Assembly: GCA_947481635.1 (NCBI GenBank)
Contig: CANKHJ010000016.1
Coordinates: 1 to 39,783 of the forward strand
DNA length: 39,783 nt
Direction of reading: 5' to 3'
DNA from: Bradyrhizobiaceae bacterium
GTDB lineage: Bacteria > Pseudomonadota > Alphaproteobacteria > Rhizobiales > Xanthobacteraceae
A program made the position numbers and the translations under genes. The notes beneath the pieces were generated by a model. It made no database searches. It was given only the letters and a program-made list of their open reading frames with translations, and had not been told where the DNA came from. Below, in pieces: positions 32,586-39,783 of this stretch (position 1 is the first letter of the stretch; every line of letters starts with the position of its first letter).

Positions 32586-33423
32586 CAGCACCAAAGCCCG
32601 CGGATCCTACATCGCGCCGCCGGTGCAGCGCGCGGTGCGGCTCATCCGCCACATCGCGGAAGGCAATACCGTGATCAACATGAGCGAGACCGCGAAGACG
32701 CTCAAGATCAACCGCACCACGCTGCTGCGCCTGCTCTATACGCTCGAAGTCGAGGGCTTCGTGGAGCGGCGGCCGGAGGGAGCCGGATATCAAGTTGGCA
32801 TGTCGCTGCTTGGAATCGCGGCGCGCACATTGTTCTCGCAGGATGTCGTCCGCGTCTCGGTGCCGATCCTGACCCACGTGGCCGAGACGGTGCAGCTCTC
32901 CTCGCATCTCGGCGTGCTTGACGGCAGCGATGTGGTTTATCTGGTGCGCCGCACGCCGGACACTCCGCTCGCCAGCAACATTCGCGTCGGCAGCCGGCTT
33001 CCCGCGCATGCGACGACGATGGGCCGTATCATCCTGGCGCATCTCTCGCCGGCGCAGATCGACGCGATGTTTGCCGGCAAGACACTGCAGCGTTTCAGCG
33101 AGCATACCTCGGCGACGGTGCCTGACGTGCATGCGCGCGCGGCATCGGATCGCGAGGAGGGCGTCGCCTGGAGCGCCGCGCATTTCGAGAGCGGCATCAG
33201 CTCCGCCGCGGTGGCGGTGTTCGACTATACCGGTGGGCCGGTGGCGGCGATCAACGTTTCGGGTCCGGTGGACAGTTTCTCGGACAAGAAGCGCCGCCAG
33301 ACCATCGATGAGGAGCTGCGCAAGGCCGGCCGCGAAATTTCGCTGCGTCTCGGCTGGATCGAACAGGCCGACGCCAAGCCGGCGCGGCCGGTGCTGGCCA
33401 ATGCCGGAGGACCATCGCGATGA
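32578..33423 (+). CDS. IclR-family transcriptional regulator
   Basis: 281-aa regulator with an N-terminal winged HTH (about 15-75: PPVQRAVRLIRHIAEG, MSETAKTLKINRTTLLRLLYTLEVEGF) and a C-terminal IclR effector domain (HLGVLDGSDVVYLVRR, LPAHATTMGRIILAHL, GVAWSAAHFESGISSAAVAVF). ATG 32578 overlaps the hydrolase end by 8 bp, and its own stop overlaps the next SDR. It is embedded in the operon it probably controls, with a candidate operator at 27325-27338 and self-regulation implied. Confidence 0.9.
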   Translation: MLDSTKARGSYIAPPVQRAVRLIRHIAEGNTVINMSETAKTLKINRTTLLRLLYTLEVEGFVERRPEGAGYQVGMSLLGIAARTLFSQDVVRVSVPILTHVAETVQLSSHLGVLDGSDVVYLVRRTPDTPLASNIRVGSRLPAHATTMGRIILAHLSPAQIDAMFAGKTLQRFSEHTSATVPDVHARAASDREEGVAWSAAHFESGISSAAVAVFDYTGGPVAAINVSGPVDSFSDKKRRQTIDEELRKAGREISLRLGWIEQADAKPARPVLANAGGPSR

Positions 33424-34205
33424 ATCTCGATCTCGCCGGCAAGGTTGCCGTCGTCACCGGCGGGAGTTCCGGGATCGGCCTTGCCACGACACGCCTGCTG
33501 CTGGCGGAAGGCGCCGCGGTCGCGATCTGCGGTCGCGACGAAGCGCGGCTCAAGGCCGCGAAGGCGTCGCTCGGCGCGCCTGCGGACCGGTTGCTGGCGG
33601 TGCGTTGCAATGTACGCAAGGAATCCGAGGTCAGGGATTTTGCCCAGGCGGTCGAGCGCTGGAAGGACGCGTGCGACATCCTGGTGAACAATGCCGGACA
33701 AGGGCGGATGTCGACCTTCGCCAATACGGATGACGATGCATGGCGCGAGGAACTGGAGCTGAAGTTCTTCAGCCAGATTTATCCGGTCCGCGCCTTCAAG
33801 CCGCTGCTCGACAGAAGCAAGGCCGCCGCGATCCTGGCGGTGAACGCGCTGCTTGCCTATCAGCCGGAACCCTACATGGTTTGCACCTCCGCGGCGCGCG
33901 CCGGCGTCCAGAATCTCGTGAAGTCGCTGGCGGCGGAGTTCGCGCCGGCGATCCGCGTCAATGCGATCATGCTCGGCTTGATCGATTCCGGCCAATGGCA
34001 ACGACGCTTCGCGGCGCGCGAAGACCAAAACCAGTCGCGCGAACAATGGTACGGCGATCTTGCACGCTCGCGCCACATCCCGTTGGAGCGCCTTGGTGAG
34101 CCGGACGAGGTGGCGCGCGCCATCGCGTTCCTGGTGTCGCCGGCGGCAAGCTTCATCACCGGTGCCCAGCTCGAGATCTCGGGCGGCGTCTCACGGTATA
34201 TGTAA
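33420..34205 (+). CDS. Atypical SDR-fold protein without Tyr/Lys catalytic pair
   Basis: 261-aa SDR-fold protein. The cofactor loop TGGSSGIG and NNAGQ are intact, but where Y-x-x-x-K is expected the sequence is T156-S-A-A-R160 (VCTSAARAG), and the usual catalytic Ser region reads AVNALLA. It therefore probably binds NAD(P) but cannot use the standard mechanism. The frame and downstream region (LIDSGQWQRRF, ISGGVSRYM) are well conserved, as in a known divergent SDR group, so it is not decaying. It overlaps the IclR gene by 4 bp and precedes the ThDP enzyme by 7 bp. Confidence 0.85.
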   Translation: MNLDLAGKVAVVTGGSSGIGLATTRLLLAEGAAVAICGRDEARLKAAKASLGAPADRLLAVRCNVRKESEVRDFAQAVERWKDACDILVNNAGQGRMSTFANTDDDAWREELELKFFSQIYPVRAFKPLLDRSKAAAILAVNALLAYQPEPYMVCTSAARAGVQNLVKSLAAEFAPAIRVNAIMLGLIDSGQWQRRFAAREDQNQSREQWYGDLARSRHIPLERLGEPDEVARAIAFLVSPAASFITGAQLEISGGVSRYM

Positions 34206-34212
34206 GGACCAC

Positions 34213-35901
34213 ATGATGAACCCCGCCGTCGCCAAGATTGCGCCCGCCGCCGCCTCCACCGACGAACCGGTCGGCGATCTCATCGCGCATGCGCTCGCGG
34301 AACTCGGCGTGACCACGATCTTCGGCGTGATCTCGATCCACAACATGCCGATCCTCGACGCGGTGGCGCGTCAGGGCCGTATCAATTTCGTGCCGGCGCG
34401 CAGCGAAGCCGGCGCGATGAACATGGCGGATGCCTATGCGCGGGTCGCGCGCAAGCTCGGCGTGGTGATGACCTCGACCGGCACCGCCGCCGGCAATGCC
34501 GCGGGTTCGCAGGTCGAGGCGCAGACCGCCGGTTCGCCGGTGCTGCACATCACCTCGCAGGTCGATCGTCCGTTCATGGATCGCGATCGTGCGCCGATCC
34601 ACGACGTGCCGCGCCAGGCCGAGATGCTGAAGGCGATCTCGAAGAGCTATTTCCGTGTCTGGGAAGGCCGCACCGCGGTCGGCATGCTGGTCGCCGCGGC
34701 GCGCGCCGCGCTGACCTCGCCGAAGGGGCCGGTATCGATCGAGATCCCGATCGACGTGCAACGCGAGCGCATCAGCCGGCCGCAGGGCATCGGCCTCGGG
34801 CGAATCGACGCCGTGACGCCCGACCCCGGTCAACTGGACGACCTAGCGGCGATGATCCGTAAGGCGCGCCGGCCGCTGATCTGGCTCGGCGGCGGCACGC
34901 GTGAGGCGTCGGCGCAGGCGCGCGCATTGGTCGAGCTTGGCTTCGCCGCGGTCACCAGCACCAATGGCCGCGCCGTCATCGCCGAGGATCATCCCCACAG
35001 CCTCGGCGCCTTCAACATGACGCCGCAGGCGCAGGCGATCTATGATCGTACCGACCTGATGATCGTGATCGGCTCGCGGCTGCGCGGCAACGAGACCCGC
35101 AACAACGAGATGCGGCTGCCGCCGCTGGTGCAGATCGACGCCGATCCGACCCAGGTGGCGCGCAATTATCCCGTCGACATGTTCATCGCCTCGGATGCCG
35201 CGCTCGCGCTGCAGGGGCTGCTGGACCGGCTTCCCGAAAAACTCGATGTCGACCCAGCATTCCTGAACGATATCGCGCCGGCGCGCGCGAAGTGCGAGGA
35301 GGCGCTGCGGGCGACGCTTGGTCCGTATCGTGAATTGGCGGAGGTGATGAAAGCCCGCGTCGTCGCCGGCCGTCATCCCTTCGTGCGCGACGTGACGGTC
35401 TCCAATTCCACCTTCGGCAACCGCTTCGTGCATCTCGCCGCCCCGCATCTCGGCGTGCACGCACTGGGTGGCGGCATCGGCCAGGGCGTGGCGATGGCGG
35501 TCGGCGCGGCGCATGCGGGCGCCGGCAAGGTCGTCGCGCTGCTGGGTGACGGCGGCACCATGGTCAATCTTGGGGAATTCGCGACCGCGGTCGAGATCAA
35601 GGCCGACATCGTATATGTGCTGATGAATGACCGCGGCTATGGCGTGATCCGCAACATCCAGGACGCGCAATATGGCGGCCGGCATGTCTATGCCGACCTG
35701 CATACGCCGGATTTCGCGCTGCTCTCGGCCGGCCTCGGCATCGCGCATCAGCGCGTCACGACTATCGCGGATTTCGCGGCGGCATTCGACCAGGCCTTGG
35801 CGACGCCCGGGCCGCGGATCCTTGAGGTCGACATGGTCGCGATCGGGCCGTTTGCGGAATCCTTCGGCGGGCCTCCCGCGGGCGCCGCAGGCAAAGCGTG
35901 A
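34213..35901 (+). CDS. Thiamine-diphosphate-dependent enzyme (acetolactate synthase/2-oxoacid decarboxylase fold)
   Basis: 562 aa with the three domains of the POX/decarboxylase family. Catalytic E65 (RSEAGAM) activates ThDP in the Pyr domain. A central domain covers about 200-340. The PP domain carries the ThDP/Mg motif GDG(445-447)...N472 (LLGDGGTMVNL, VLMNDRGYG). ATG 34213 follows AAGGACC; the frame extends upstream but overlaps the SDR. The family decarboxylates 2-oxo acids or joins them to aldehydes; no FAD-site or substrate signature is clear. Its stop overlaps the aspartate dehydrogenase start, suggesting consecutive steps around a 2-oxo acid or an amino acid. Confidence 0.9.
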   Translation: MMNPAVAKIAPAAASTDEPVGDLIAHALAELGVTTIFGVISIHNMPILDAVARQGRINFVPARSEAGAMNMADAYARVARKLGVVMTSTGTAAGNAAGSQVEAQTAGSPVLHITSQVDRPFMDRDRAPIHDVPRQAEMLKAISKSYFRVWEGRTAVGMLVAAARAALTSPKGPVSIEIPIDVQRERISRPQGIGLGRIDAVTPDPGQLDDLAAMIRKARRPLIWLGGGTREASAQARALVELGFAAVTSTNGRAVIAEDHPHSLGAFNMTPQAQAIYDRTDLMIVIGSRLRGNETRNNEMRLPPLVQIDADPTQVARNYPVDMFIASDAALALQGLLDRLPEKLDVDPAFLNDIAPARAKCEEALRATLGPYRELAEVMKARVVAGRHPFVRDVTVSNSTFGNRFVHLAAPHLGVHALGGGIGQGVAMAVGAAHAGAGKVVALLGDGGTMVNLGEFATAVEIKADIVYVLMNDRGYGVIRNIQDAQYGGRHVYADLHTPDFALLSAGLGIAHQRVTTIADFAAAFDQALATPGPRILEVDMVAIGPFAESFGGPPAGAAGKA

Positions 35902-36722
35902 TGCGGCTCGGGCTGATCGGCAACGGCGCGATCGCGCAGACGCTGCTGTCCGGACTTGCGGCCGAAGGCGCCCCTGGCTTCGCCTCGATCGTTTGCCTGG
36001 CGCGCGCGGAAAATCAGAGCCGCGCCGCCGCGCTGATCGAGTCCCATGCCGGGCTGACCGCCAACCGCCAAGTGGTGACGACGATCGAAGCGTTCATCGC
36101 CTCGGGGATTTCGCTCGCCGTCGAATGCGCCGGGCAGCCGGCGTTGCGCGAATTTGGCGAGCGCATCCTCGCCGCCGGCATCGATCTGGTTCCGGCCTCG
36201 ATCGGCGCCTTCGCCGACGACGCATTGCATGACCGCCTGGTTCGCGTGGCCGAGACGTCCGGCGCGAGGCTCATCCTGCCGGCCGGCGCGGTCGGCGGGC
36301 TGGACATTCTCGGCGCGGCAAAACTCTCCGGCATCCAGTCGCTGCTCTATACCTCGCGCAAGCCGCCGGTGGCGTGGCGCGGCACCGCGGCCGAGCAACT
36401 GATCGATCTTGGCAAGTTGACGCAGGAGACGGTGTTCTACGAAGGCACCGCGCGCGCGGCGGCGCGCGACTATCCGAAGAATGCCAATGTCGCGGCGGCG
36501 GTGGCGCTGGCGGGGCTGGGCTTCGACCGGACCCAGGTGCGGCTGATCGCGGATCCATTTGCTGAGCGCAACGTGCATGAAATCTCGCTCCAATCGTCCT
36601 GCGCCAACATGACGATGCGGATCGAAGGGCTGGCCTCGGCGCAGAATCCGCAGACCTCGTTGACCACTGGCTTCAGCATCGCGCGGGTGGTGCTCAACCA
36701 GATTGTGCACGAGGTGATCTGA
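35901..36722 (+). CDS. Aspartate dehydrogenase family protein (NadX-like)
   Basis: 273-aa NAD(P)-dependent L-amino acid dehydrogenase family. The Rossmann motif GLIGNGAIAQ starts the protein. GAVGGLDILGAAKLSG and YTSRKPPVAWRGT are the family's conserved active-site stretches, and KNANVAAAVALAGLGFD follows. True members convert L-aspartate to oxaloacetate and ammonia, or feed NAD synthesis. Here the enzyme sits in a catabolic operon, so it may deaminate or aminate a related C4 or aromatic amino/imino acid. ATG 35901 overlaps the ThDP gene's TGA. Confidence 0.86.
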   Translation: MRLGLIGNGAIAQTLLSGLAAEGAPGFASIVCLARAENQSRAAALIESHAGLTANRQVVTTIEAFIASGISLAVECAGQPALREFGERILAAGIDLVPASIGAFADDALHDRLVRVAETSGARLILPAGAVGGLDILGAAKLSGIQSLLYTSRKPPVAWRGTAAEQLIDLGKLTQETVFYEGTARAAARDYPKNANVAAAVALAGLGFDRTQVRLIADPFAERNVHEISLQSSCANMTMRIEGLASAQNPQTSLTTGFSIARVVLNQIVHEVI

Positions 36723-36723
36723 G

Positions 36724-37338
36724 GTGGTCGCCACGCCAATCATGTCGGTACTGGAGCTGTTGCGCCGTCCATTCCGGTCGGGCGAGGCCGAGACGTTGCG
36801 CGGCCTCACGGTTGATGAGCCGCTCGATCTGTCCGACCTGCAACTGCCGAATCTCGATTTCACCGGTAGCGTGTTCAATGCGCCGGTCACCGCGCGCGGC
36901 GCGCGTTTCCAGGGTCTCGCCTGGTTCAATGGGGTGACATTCAACGCGGCGGTCGATTTCTCGCGCGCGACATTCCGCAATGACGCCAATTTCAAAGCCG
37001 CACGCTTTGGCGGCAGTGTCACCTGCTCCGGAGCGGAATTCAGCGGCGTCGCGTGTTTCGATGGCGCGACGTTCGAGAAGGCCGCCTTCCTCAACAAGAT
37101 GACCTGCTTCGGGTCGCTGTCGCTGGACCGCGCGCGGTTCGCAGGTCCGGCGTCATTCCAGGATACCGAATGCTTCGGCGGCCTATGGGGCAACCGTACG
37201 GCGTTCGGCTCGCGCGTCGACATGCAGGGCGTCGAGGTGCATGGCCGCACTTGGCTGGTCGGTGCCACGACGCCGGATGACGGCGGAGCTGCGCGGCTTG
37301 CGTCGGCGATCCGCAGCTACGGCTATTGCTGGCTCTAG
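36724..37338 (+). CDS. Pentapeptide-repeat-like protein
   Basis: 204 aa (GTG 36724; ATG 36742 would give 198). From about residue 45 to 150 it shows the five-residue A(F/N)xxx rhythm with central aromatic residues (FNGVTFNAAVDFSRATFRNDANFKA, ATFEKAAFLNK), indicating a right-handed quadrilateral beta-helix. There is no signal peptide or enzymatic motif. It begins 1 bp after the dehydrogenase stop, so it is the last gene of the operon, before the strong terminator. Its role in a catabolic operon is unclear: scaffold, regulator or protein inhibitor are possible. Confidence 0.75.
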   Translation: MVATPIMSVLELLRRPFRSGEAETLRGLTVDEPLDLSDLQLPNLDFTGSVFNAPVTARGARFQGLAWFNGVTFNAAVDFSRATFRNDANFKAARFGGSVTCSGAEFSGVACFDGATFEKAAFLNKMTCFGSLSLDRARFAGPASFQDTECFGGLWGNRTAFGSRVDMQGVEVHGRTWLVGATTPDDGGAARLASAIRSYGYCWL

Positions 37339-37360
37339 CCGTTTCAAAATCGCACGCAAA

Positions 37361-37389
37361 AAAGAAGCCCGGACAAGCCGGGCTTCTTT
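37361..37389. terminator. Bidirectional intrinsic terminator
   Basis: A 12-bp perfect stem (AAAGAAGCCCGG / CCGGGCTTCTTT) with a five-base ACAAG loop, an A-run to its left and T-rich sequence to its right. It can stop transcription from both the pentapeptide-repeat gene (ends 37338) and the convergent outer-membrane protein gene (ends 37409). Confidence 0.92.
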
Positions 37390-37408
37390 CATTCATTCAA
37401 TCGCTCGA

Positions 37409-38119
37409 TCAGAACCGGTAATTGAGGCCCGCGCGCACCAGATGGGTGTCGCTCCGGCTGGTGACGGTCGCGCTGGCTGCCGGGACCGGCAGGTTATTCG
37501 GCGTGGCGGCGTAGAGATATTCGCCCTTCACGCTCCAGCGATCCCACAGCGCAGCTTCGACGCCGCCGCCCAAGGTCCAGCTCCACGAGGTTGCCGAGGC
37601 GGAGAACGTGCCGCCGGGTGTCAGCGTGCCGCTGATGGTGTTCTCGCCGTAGAGCGCGCCGCCGGTCGCGTAGACCATCCAACGGTCGAACGCATAGCCG
37701 AGGCGGCCGCGCACGGTGCCGAACCACGGCGTCCGGCTGGTGCCGGCAATCGCCACGCCGCCCGCGGTCAGGCCGGTAAAGCTGCCAGTTGCCGCGCTCG
37801 CCTGGATGTCTGCCTCGGCGCCGAAAACGATCTGGCCCATCTGCCAGTTATAGCCGATCTGGCCACCGCCAAAGAGGCCGCTGGAGCTGTCGGTCACCGT
37901 GCCGGCGCCGCCGGGCACAAGCGTGACTGTCGAAGTGGCGTTGCCCCAGGCATAGCCGCCGTTCACGCCGGCATAGAACCCGGTCCATGAAAAGACGCGC
38001 TGCATCATCGGCGCCGGCATTGCCTTCATCTGCATCGGCATACGCATGTCGGCCGCATTCGCATTCGCCACGCCCAGAGTGACCAACGCAACGCCTGCCA
38101 AAACGGTGATATGTTTCAC
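37409..38119 (-). CDS. Outer-membrane beta-barrel protein (Omp25/RopB-like)
   Basis: 236-aa porin-like protein. MKHITVLAGVALVTLGVANANA is a signal peptide (cleavage near NANA-AD). The mature part has Met-rich spacer (MRMPMQMKAMPAPMM) and then an eight-stranded barrel pattern (WTGFYAGVNGGYAWG, GQIGYNWQ, FGAEADI, TVRGRLGYAF, VEAALWDRWSVKGEYLY), ending LVRAGLNYRF with the terminal Phe needed for barrel assembly. GTG 38119 is chosen because AGGGGGA lies just before it and it starts the signal peptide; the frame continues upstream without similarity. It is a common surface protein in this family and is probably not part of the catabolic operons. Confidence 0.9.
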   Translation of the reverse strand: MKHITVLAGVALVTLGVANANAADMRMPMQMKAMPAPMMQRVFSWTGFYAGVNGGYAWGNATSTVTLVPGGAGTVTDSSSGLFGGGQIGYNWQMGQIVFGAEADIQASAATGSFTGLTAGGVAIAGTSRTPWFGTVRGRLGYAFDRWMVYATGGALYGENTISGTLTPGGTFSASATSWSWTLGGGVEAALWDRWSVKGEYLYAATPNNLPVPAASATVTSRSDTHLVRAGLNYRF

Positions 38120-38358
38120 GTTATTGTCCCCCTGCAGAGATATTGCCTTAAAAGGCGGTGCCTGAATTGATATGACTGCATCCGTCTGGCCCAGCGAGTA
38201 ACGCCGCAGTCGAATCAACGATCGAGTGAAGACTAACGAGCGTGCCTTTGTTATCAAACGAGTTAATCGACCGAGCCTTCTCTGTGTTTTAACGATGCAT
38301 TAACCATTATCTGCGCGGGCCGTGACGCAGTTCACTGCGCTGCAAAGGGGAGGGCTCC
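38120..38358. promoter_or_regulatory. Divergent promoter region, outer-membrane protein / enolase-superfamily gene
   Basis: About 239 bp without a gene, A/T-rich between 38240 and 38310 (TTAACGATGCATTAACC). An inverted repeat CGCAG-TTCA-CTGCG (38326-38339) lies 20 bp before the TTG start of the rightward gene and could be an operator. No other feature was recognised. Confidence 0.4.
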
Positions 38359-39546
38359 TTGAAGATCGCCAAGATCGAAGACCTGCACGCCGATGGGGGC
38401 TTCCGGCCGCTCTCCTTCGTCAAGATGACGACCGATGACGGCCTGGTCGGATGGTCCGAATACAACGACAATTACGGCGCCGCCGGCAGCCTGACTGAAC
38501 TGATCAAGAGATTCGGCGGGATCATCGTTGGAATGGATCCGCGCGACGTCGGCAAGATCACCACCTCGCTGCAGGCGGTGACGCGCATCTTTACCGGCGG
38601 GCCGAATAACCAGGCGATCGCGGCGCTCGAGAATGCCTGCCTCGATATCAAGGCGAAGGCGCTGAACGTGCCGGTCTATGCGCTGTTCGGCGGCGCGATC
38701 CGCACGCGCCTGGAAGTCTATTGGTCGCATTGCGGCTCGTTGCGCGCGCGCAATTCGGATCTTTGGGAAAGCTGGGGCCGCTATCGCATCGATACGCTCG
38801 ATGATATCAAGAGGCTCGGCGAGGAAGCGCTCGCGCGCGGCTTCAAGGCGTTGAAGACCAACCCACTCTATCACAACGGCAAGAAGCTCACGATGTTCGA
38901 CTCGGCGTTTCGGGTCGGGCCGCATGTGCTCGAACGCAACATCAGCAATTCCTACATCCGCTCGATCTGCGAGCAGCTCGAGGCATTCCGCGACGGCATC
39001 GGTCCGGACATGGGATTGATGATGGACATCAATTTCGGCCAGCGCACCGAGGGCCTGCTACGCGTCGCCCGCGCAGTGCAGAAGTTTGATCTCACCTGGC
39101 TCGAGGTGGACATCCACGATCCACCGGCGCTCGCGGTGGTGCGGCAATCGGGCGGCGTACCGATCGCGTCATTGGAATCGATCCACGGCATGCGCGGCTA
39201 CCGAGCCTATTTCGAGGCTAACGCGGTCGACGTGGCAGTGATCGACGTGCTTTGGAACGGGCTCTGGGAATCCTACCGGATCGCCACCCTGGCGGATGCC
39301 TATGAGGTCAATGTCGCGCCGCATAATTACAGCGGCGATCTCGCCAATCTGATCAGTGCGCATCTGTGCGCCTGCATTCCGAATTTCCGTATCATGGAGT
39401 ATGAGGTTGACGACATTCCGTGGAAGTCGGAATTCTTCAGCCATCCCTGTGTGATCGAGAATGGCGAACTGGTGTTGTCCGATCGTCCGGGATGGGGGAC
39501 CGATGTGAATGAGGACGCGGTAAGCGCAAGGCCGGCGAAGCGGTAG
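38359..39546 (+). CDS. Mandelate racemase / muconate lactonizing enzyme family protein
   Basis: 395-aa enolase-superfamily enzyme. Metal ligands D223 (MMDINFG), E249 (LEVDIHDPP) and E273 (SLESIHG) are visible, as is the base H322 (APHNYSGD) with D296 as its probable partner. The usual K-x-K is K166-T-N168, so only the His-side base may be complete, as in several sugar-acid dehydratases. Start is TTG 38359, with AAGGGGAGGG upstream; no better start exists. It stands alone, facing away from the outer-membrane protein. Dehydration of an acid sugar or similar alpha-hydroxy acid is likely; the substrate is unknown. Confidence 0.87.
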   Translation: MKIAKIEDLHADGGFRPLSFVKMTTDDGLVGWSEYNDNYGAAGSLTELIKRFGGIIVGMDPRDVGKITTSLQAVTRIFTGGPNNQAIAALENACLDIKAKALNVPVYALFGGAIRTRLEVYWSHCGSLRARNSDLWESWGRYRIDTLDDIKRLGEEALARGFKALKTNPLYHNGKKLTMFDSAFRVGPHVLERNISNSYIRSICEQLEAFRDGIGPDMGLMMDINFGQRTEGLLRVARAVQKFDLTWLEVDIHDPPALAVVRQSGGVPIASLESIHGMRGYRAYFEANAVDVAVIDVLWNGLWESYRIATLADAYEVNVAPHNYSGDLANLISAHLCACIPNFRIMEYEVDDIPWKSEFFSHPCVIENGELVLSDRPGWGTDVNEDAVSARPAKR

Positions 39547-39602
39547 GCCTGCAACGCTTACGCGCCGCGCAGCATACACCGCCGACAACAAAGCGCTCCG
39601 TC

Positions 39603-39625
39603 ATGGCCGGGCTTGTCCCGGCCAT
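39603..39625. repeat. Intergenic palindrome adjoining an insertion sequence
   Basis: ATGGCCGGG-CTTGT-CCCGGCCAT, a perfect nine-bp stem, followed by CCACGTCTT. By recall this is a frequent intergenic element in Bradyrhizobium-like genomes. The sequence stops matching the familiar element about ten bases after the stem, where an insertion-sequence end begins (39636). Confidence 0.7.
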
Positions 39626-39635
39626 CCACGTCTTA

Positions 39636-39783
39636 GAGTCTGACTCAAAACGCGGCCTATGATTTCAATCTCTTGCGAGGCGTCGCGAGACGTTGCGAAT
39701 GTGGGCGACAAGAACCCATGCGACGGCGCTGGCAATTGTCGCCTCGAAGTCCTTGGCGAGCCTGCGGCATCGCCCGAGCCAGG
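39636..39783 (-). mobile_element. IS5-family insertion sequence, partial (one end)
   Basis: The element runs off the right edge. Its probable terminal repeat starts GAGTCTGACTCAAAAC at 39636, preceded by CTTA, a plausible target-site copy. The encoded transposase tail follows on the minus strand. The other end and the full length lie outside the window, so neither integrity nor activity can be judged. Confidence 0.7.
39665..39783 (-). CDS. IS5-family transposase, C-terminal fragment
   Basis: The last 39 codons of a transposase read RRLAKDFEATIASAVAWVL, then VAHIRNVSRRLARD and a TGA (39665-39667). This is the C-terminal signature of IS5-family (IS427/ISL2-like) DDE transposases in rhizobial genomes: C-R-R-L-A-K-D-F-E then a tail of helices. 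The 5' part, with the catalytic DDE residues, is beyond the window. The fragment looks intact at its 3' end. Confidence 0.78.
   Translation of the reverse strand, partial: WLGRCRRLAKDFEATIASAVAWVLVAHIRNVSRRLARD

Overview
The window is a GC-rich, gene-dense stretch of an alphaproteobacterial chromosome. It most resembles the Bradyrhizobium / Rhodopseudomonas / Afipia group. This placement is inferred from three kinds of family-typical intergenic palindromes (around 23.7, 29.9 and 39.6 kb, plus two short ones at 10.8 and 25.8 kb), from a small beta-barrel porin-like protein ending in Phe, and from strong third-position G/C bias. No tRNA, rRNA, CRISPR array or prophage gene was seen. One insertion sequence (IS5-type) runs off the right edge.

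Almost everything is catabolic, organised in blocks. Block 1 (1-6.8 kb): an omega-amino acid:pyruvate aminotransferase and alanine dehydrogenase on the minus strand, divergent from a RutA-like flavin monooxygenase, a class II aldolase-type protein, a short-chain dehydrogenase (SDR) and a LysR regulator. Block 2 (7.0-11.8 kb): an M20 amidohydrolase, two paralogous PuuE-like deacetylases and, between them, a PuuR-like HTH-cupin regulator; a second LysR gene faces them. Block 3 (12.2-23.1 kb): a NitT/TauT-type ABC importer with two different permeases, then a ketopantoate-reductase-like enzyme, two alpha/beta hydrolases, an SDR, a MetE-like enzyme, another SDR and an NtaA/DmoA-type flavin monooxygenase. 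A lone response regulator and a repeat separate it from the next block.

Block 4 (23.8-37.3 kb) is built around a divergent promoter near 27.3 kb. Leftward lie a conserved small protein, an ABC binding protein, a Rieske oxygenase and an extradiol-type dioxygenase. Rightward lie a small HTH-like protein, the ABC ATPase and permease, a cupin, a second very similar Rieske oxygenase, an SDR, an alpha/beta hydrolase, an IclR regulator, an atypical SDR, a thiamine-diphosphate enzyme, an aspartate-dehydrogenase-family protein and a pentapeptide-repeat protein, closed by a strong terminator. An outer-membrane protein, an enolase-superfamily dehydratase-like enzyme and the insertion sequence fill the right end.

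The logic of the genes is uptake of small, probably nitrogen-containing and partly aromatic organic compounds, their oxygenation (two flavin and two Rieske oxygenases), ring or amide opening (extradiol dioxygenase, PuuE-like and M20 hydrolases), side-chain processing (SDRs, hydrolases, ThDP enzyme) and nitrogen release (aminotransferase with alanine dehydrogenase; aspartate dehydrogenase family). The substrates cannot be read from the sequence. The most interesting points are a 61-bp element shared by two promoter regions about 5 kb apart, a hydrolase and an SDR that have lost their catalytic residues, the duplicated Rieske oxygenases without visible redox partners, and the uncharacterised IclR-linked ThDP / aspartate-dehydrogenase operon.
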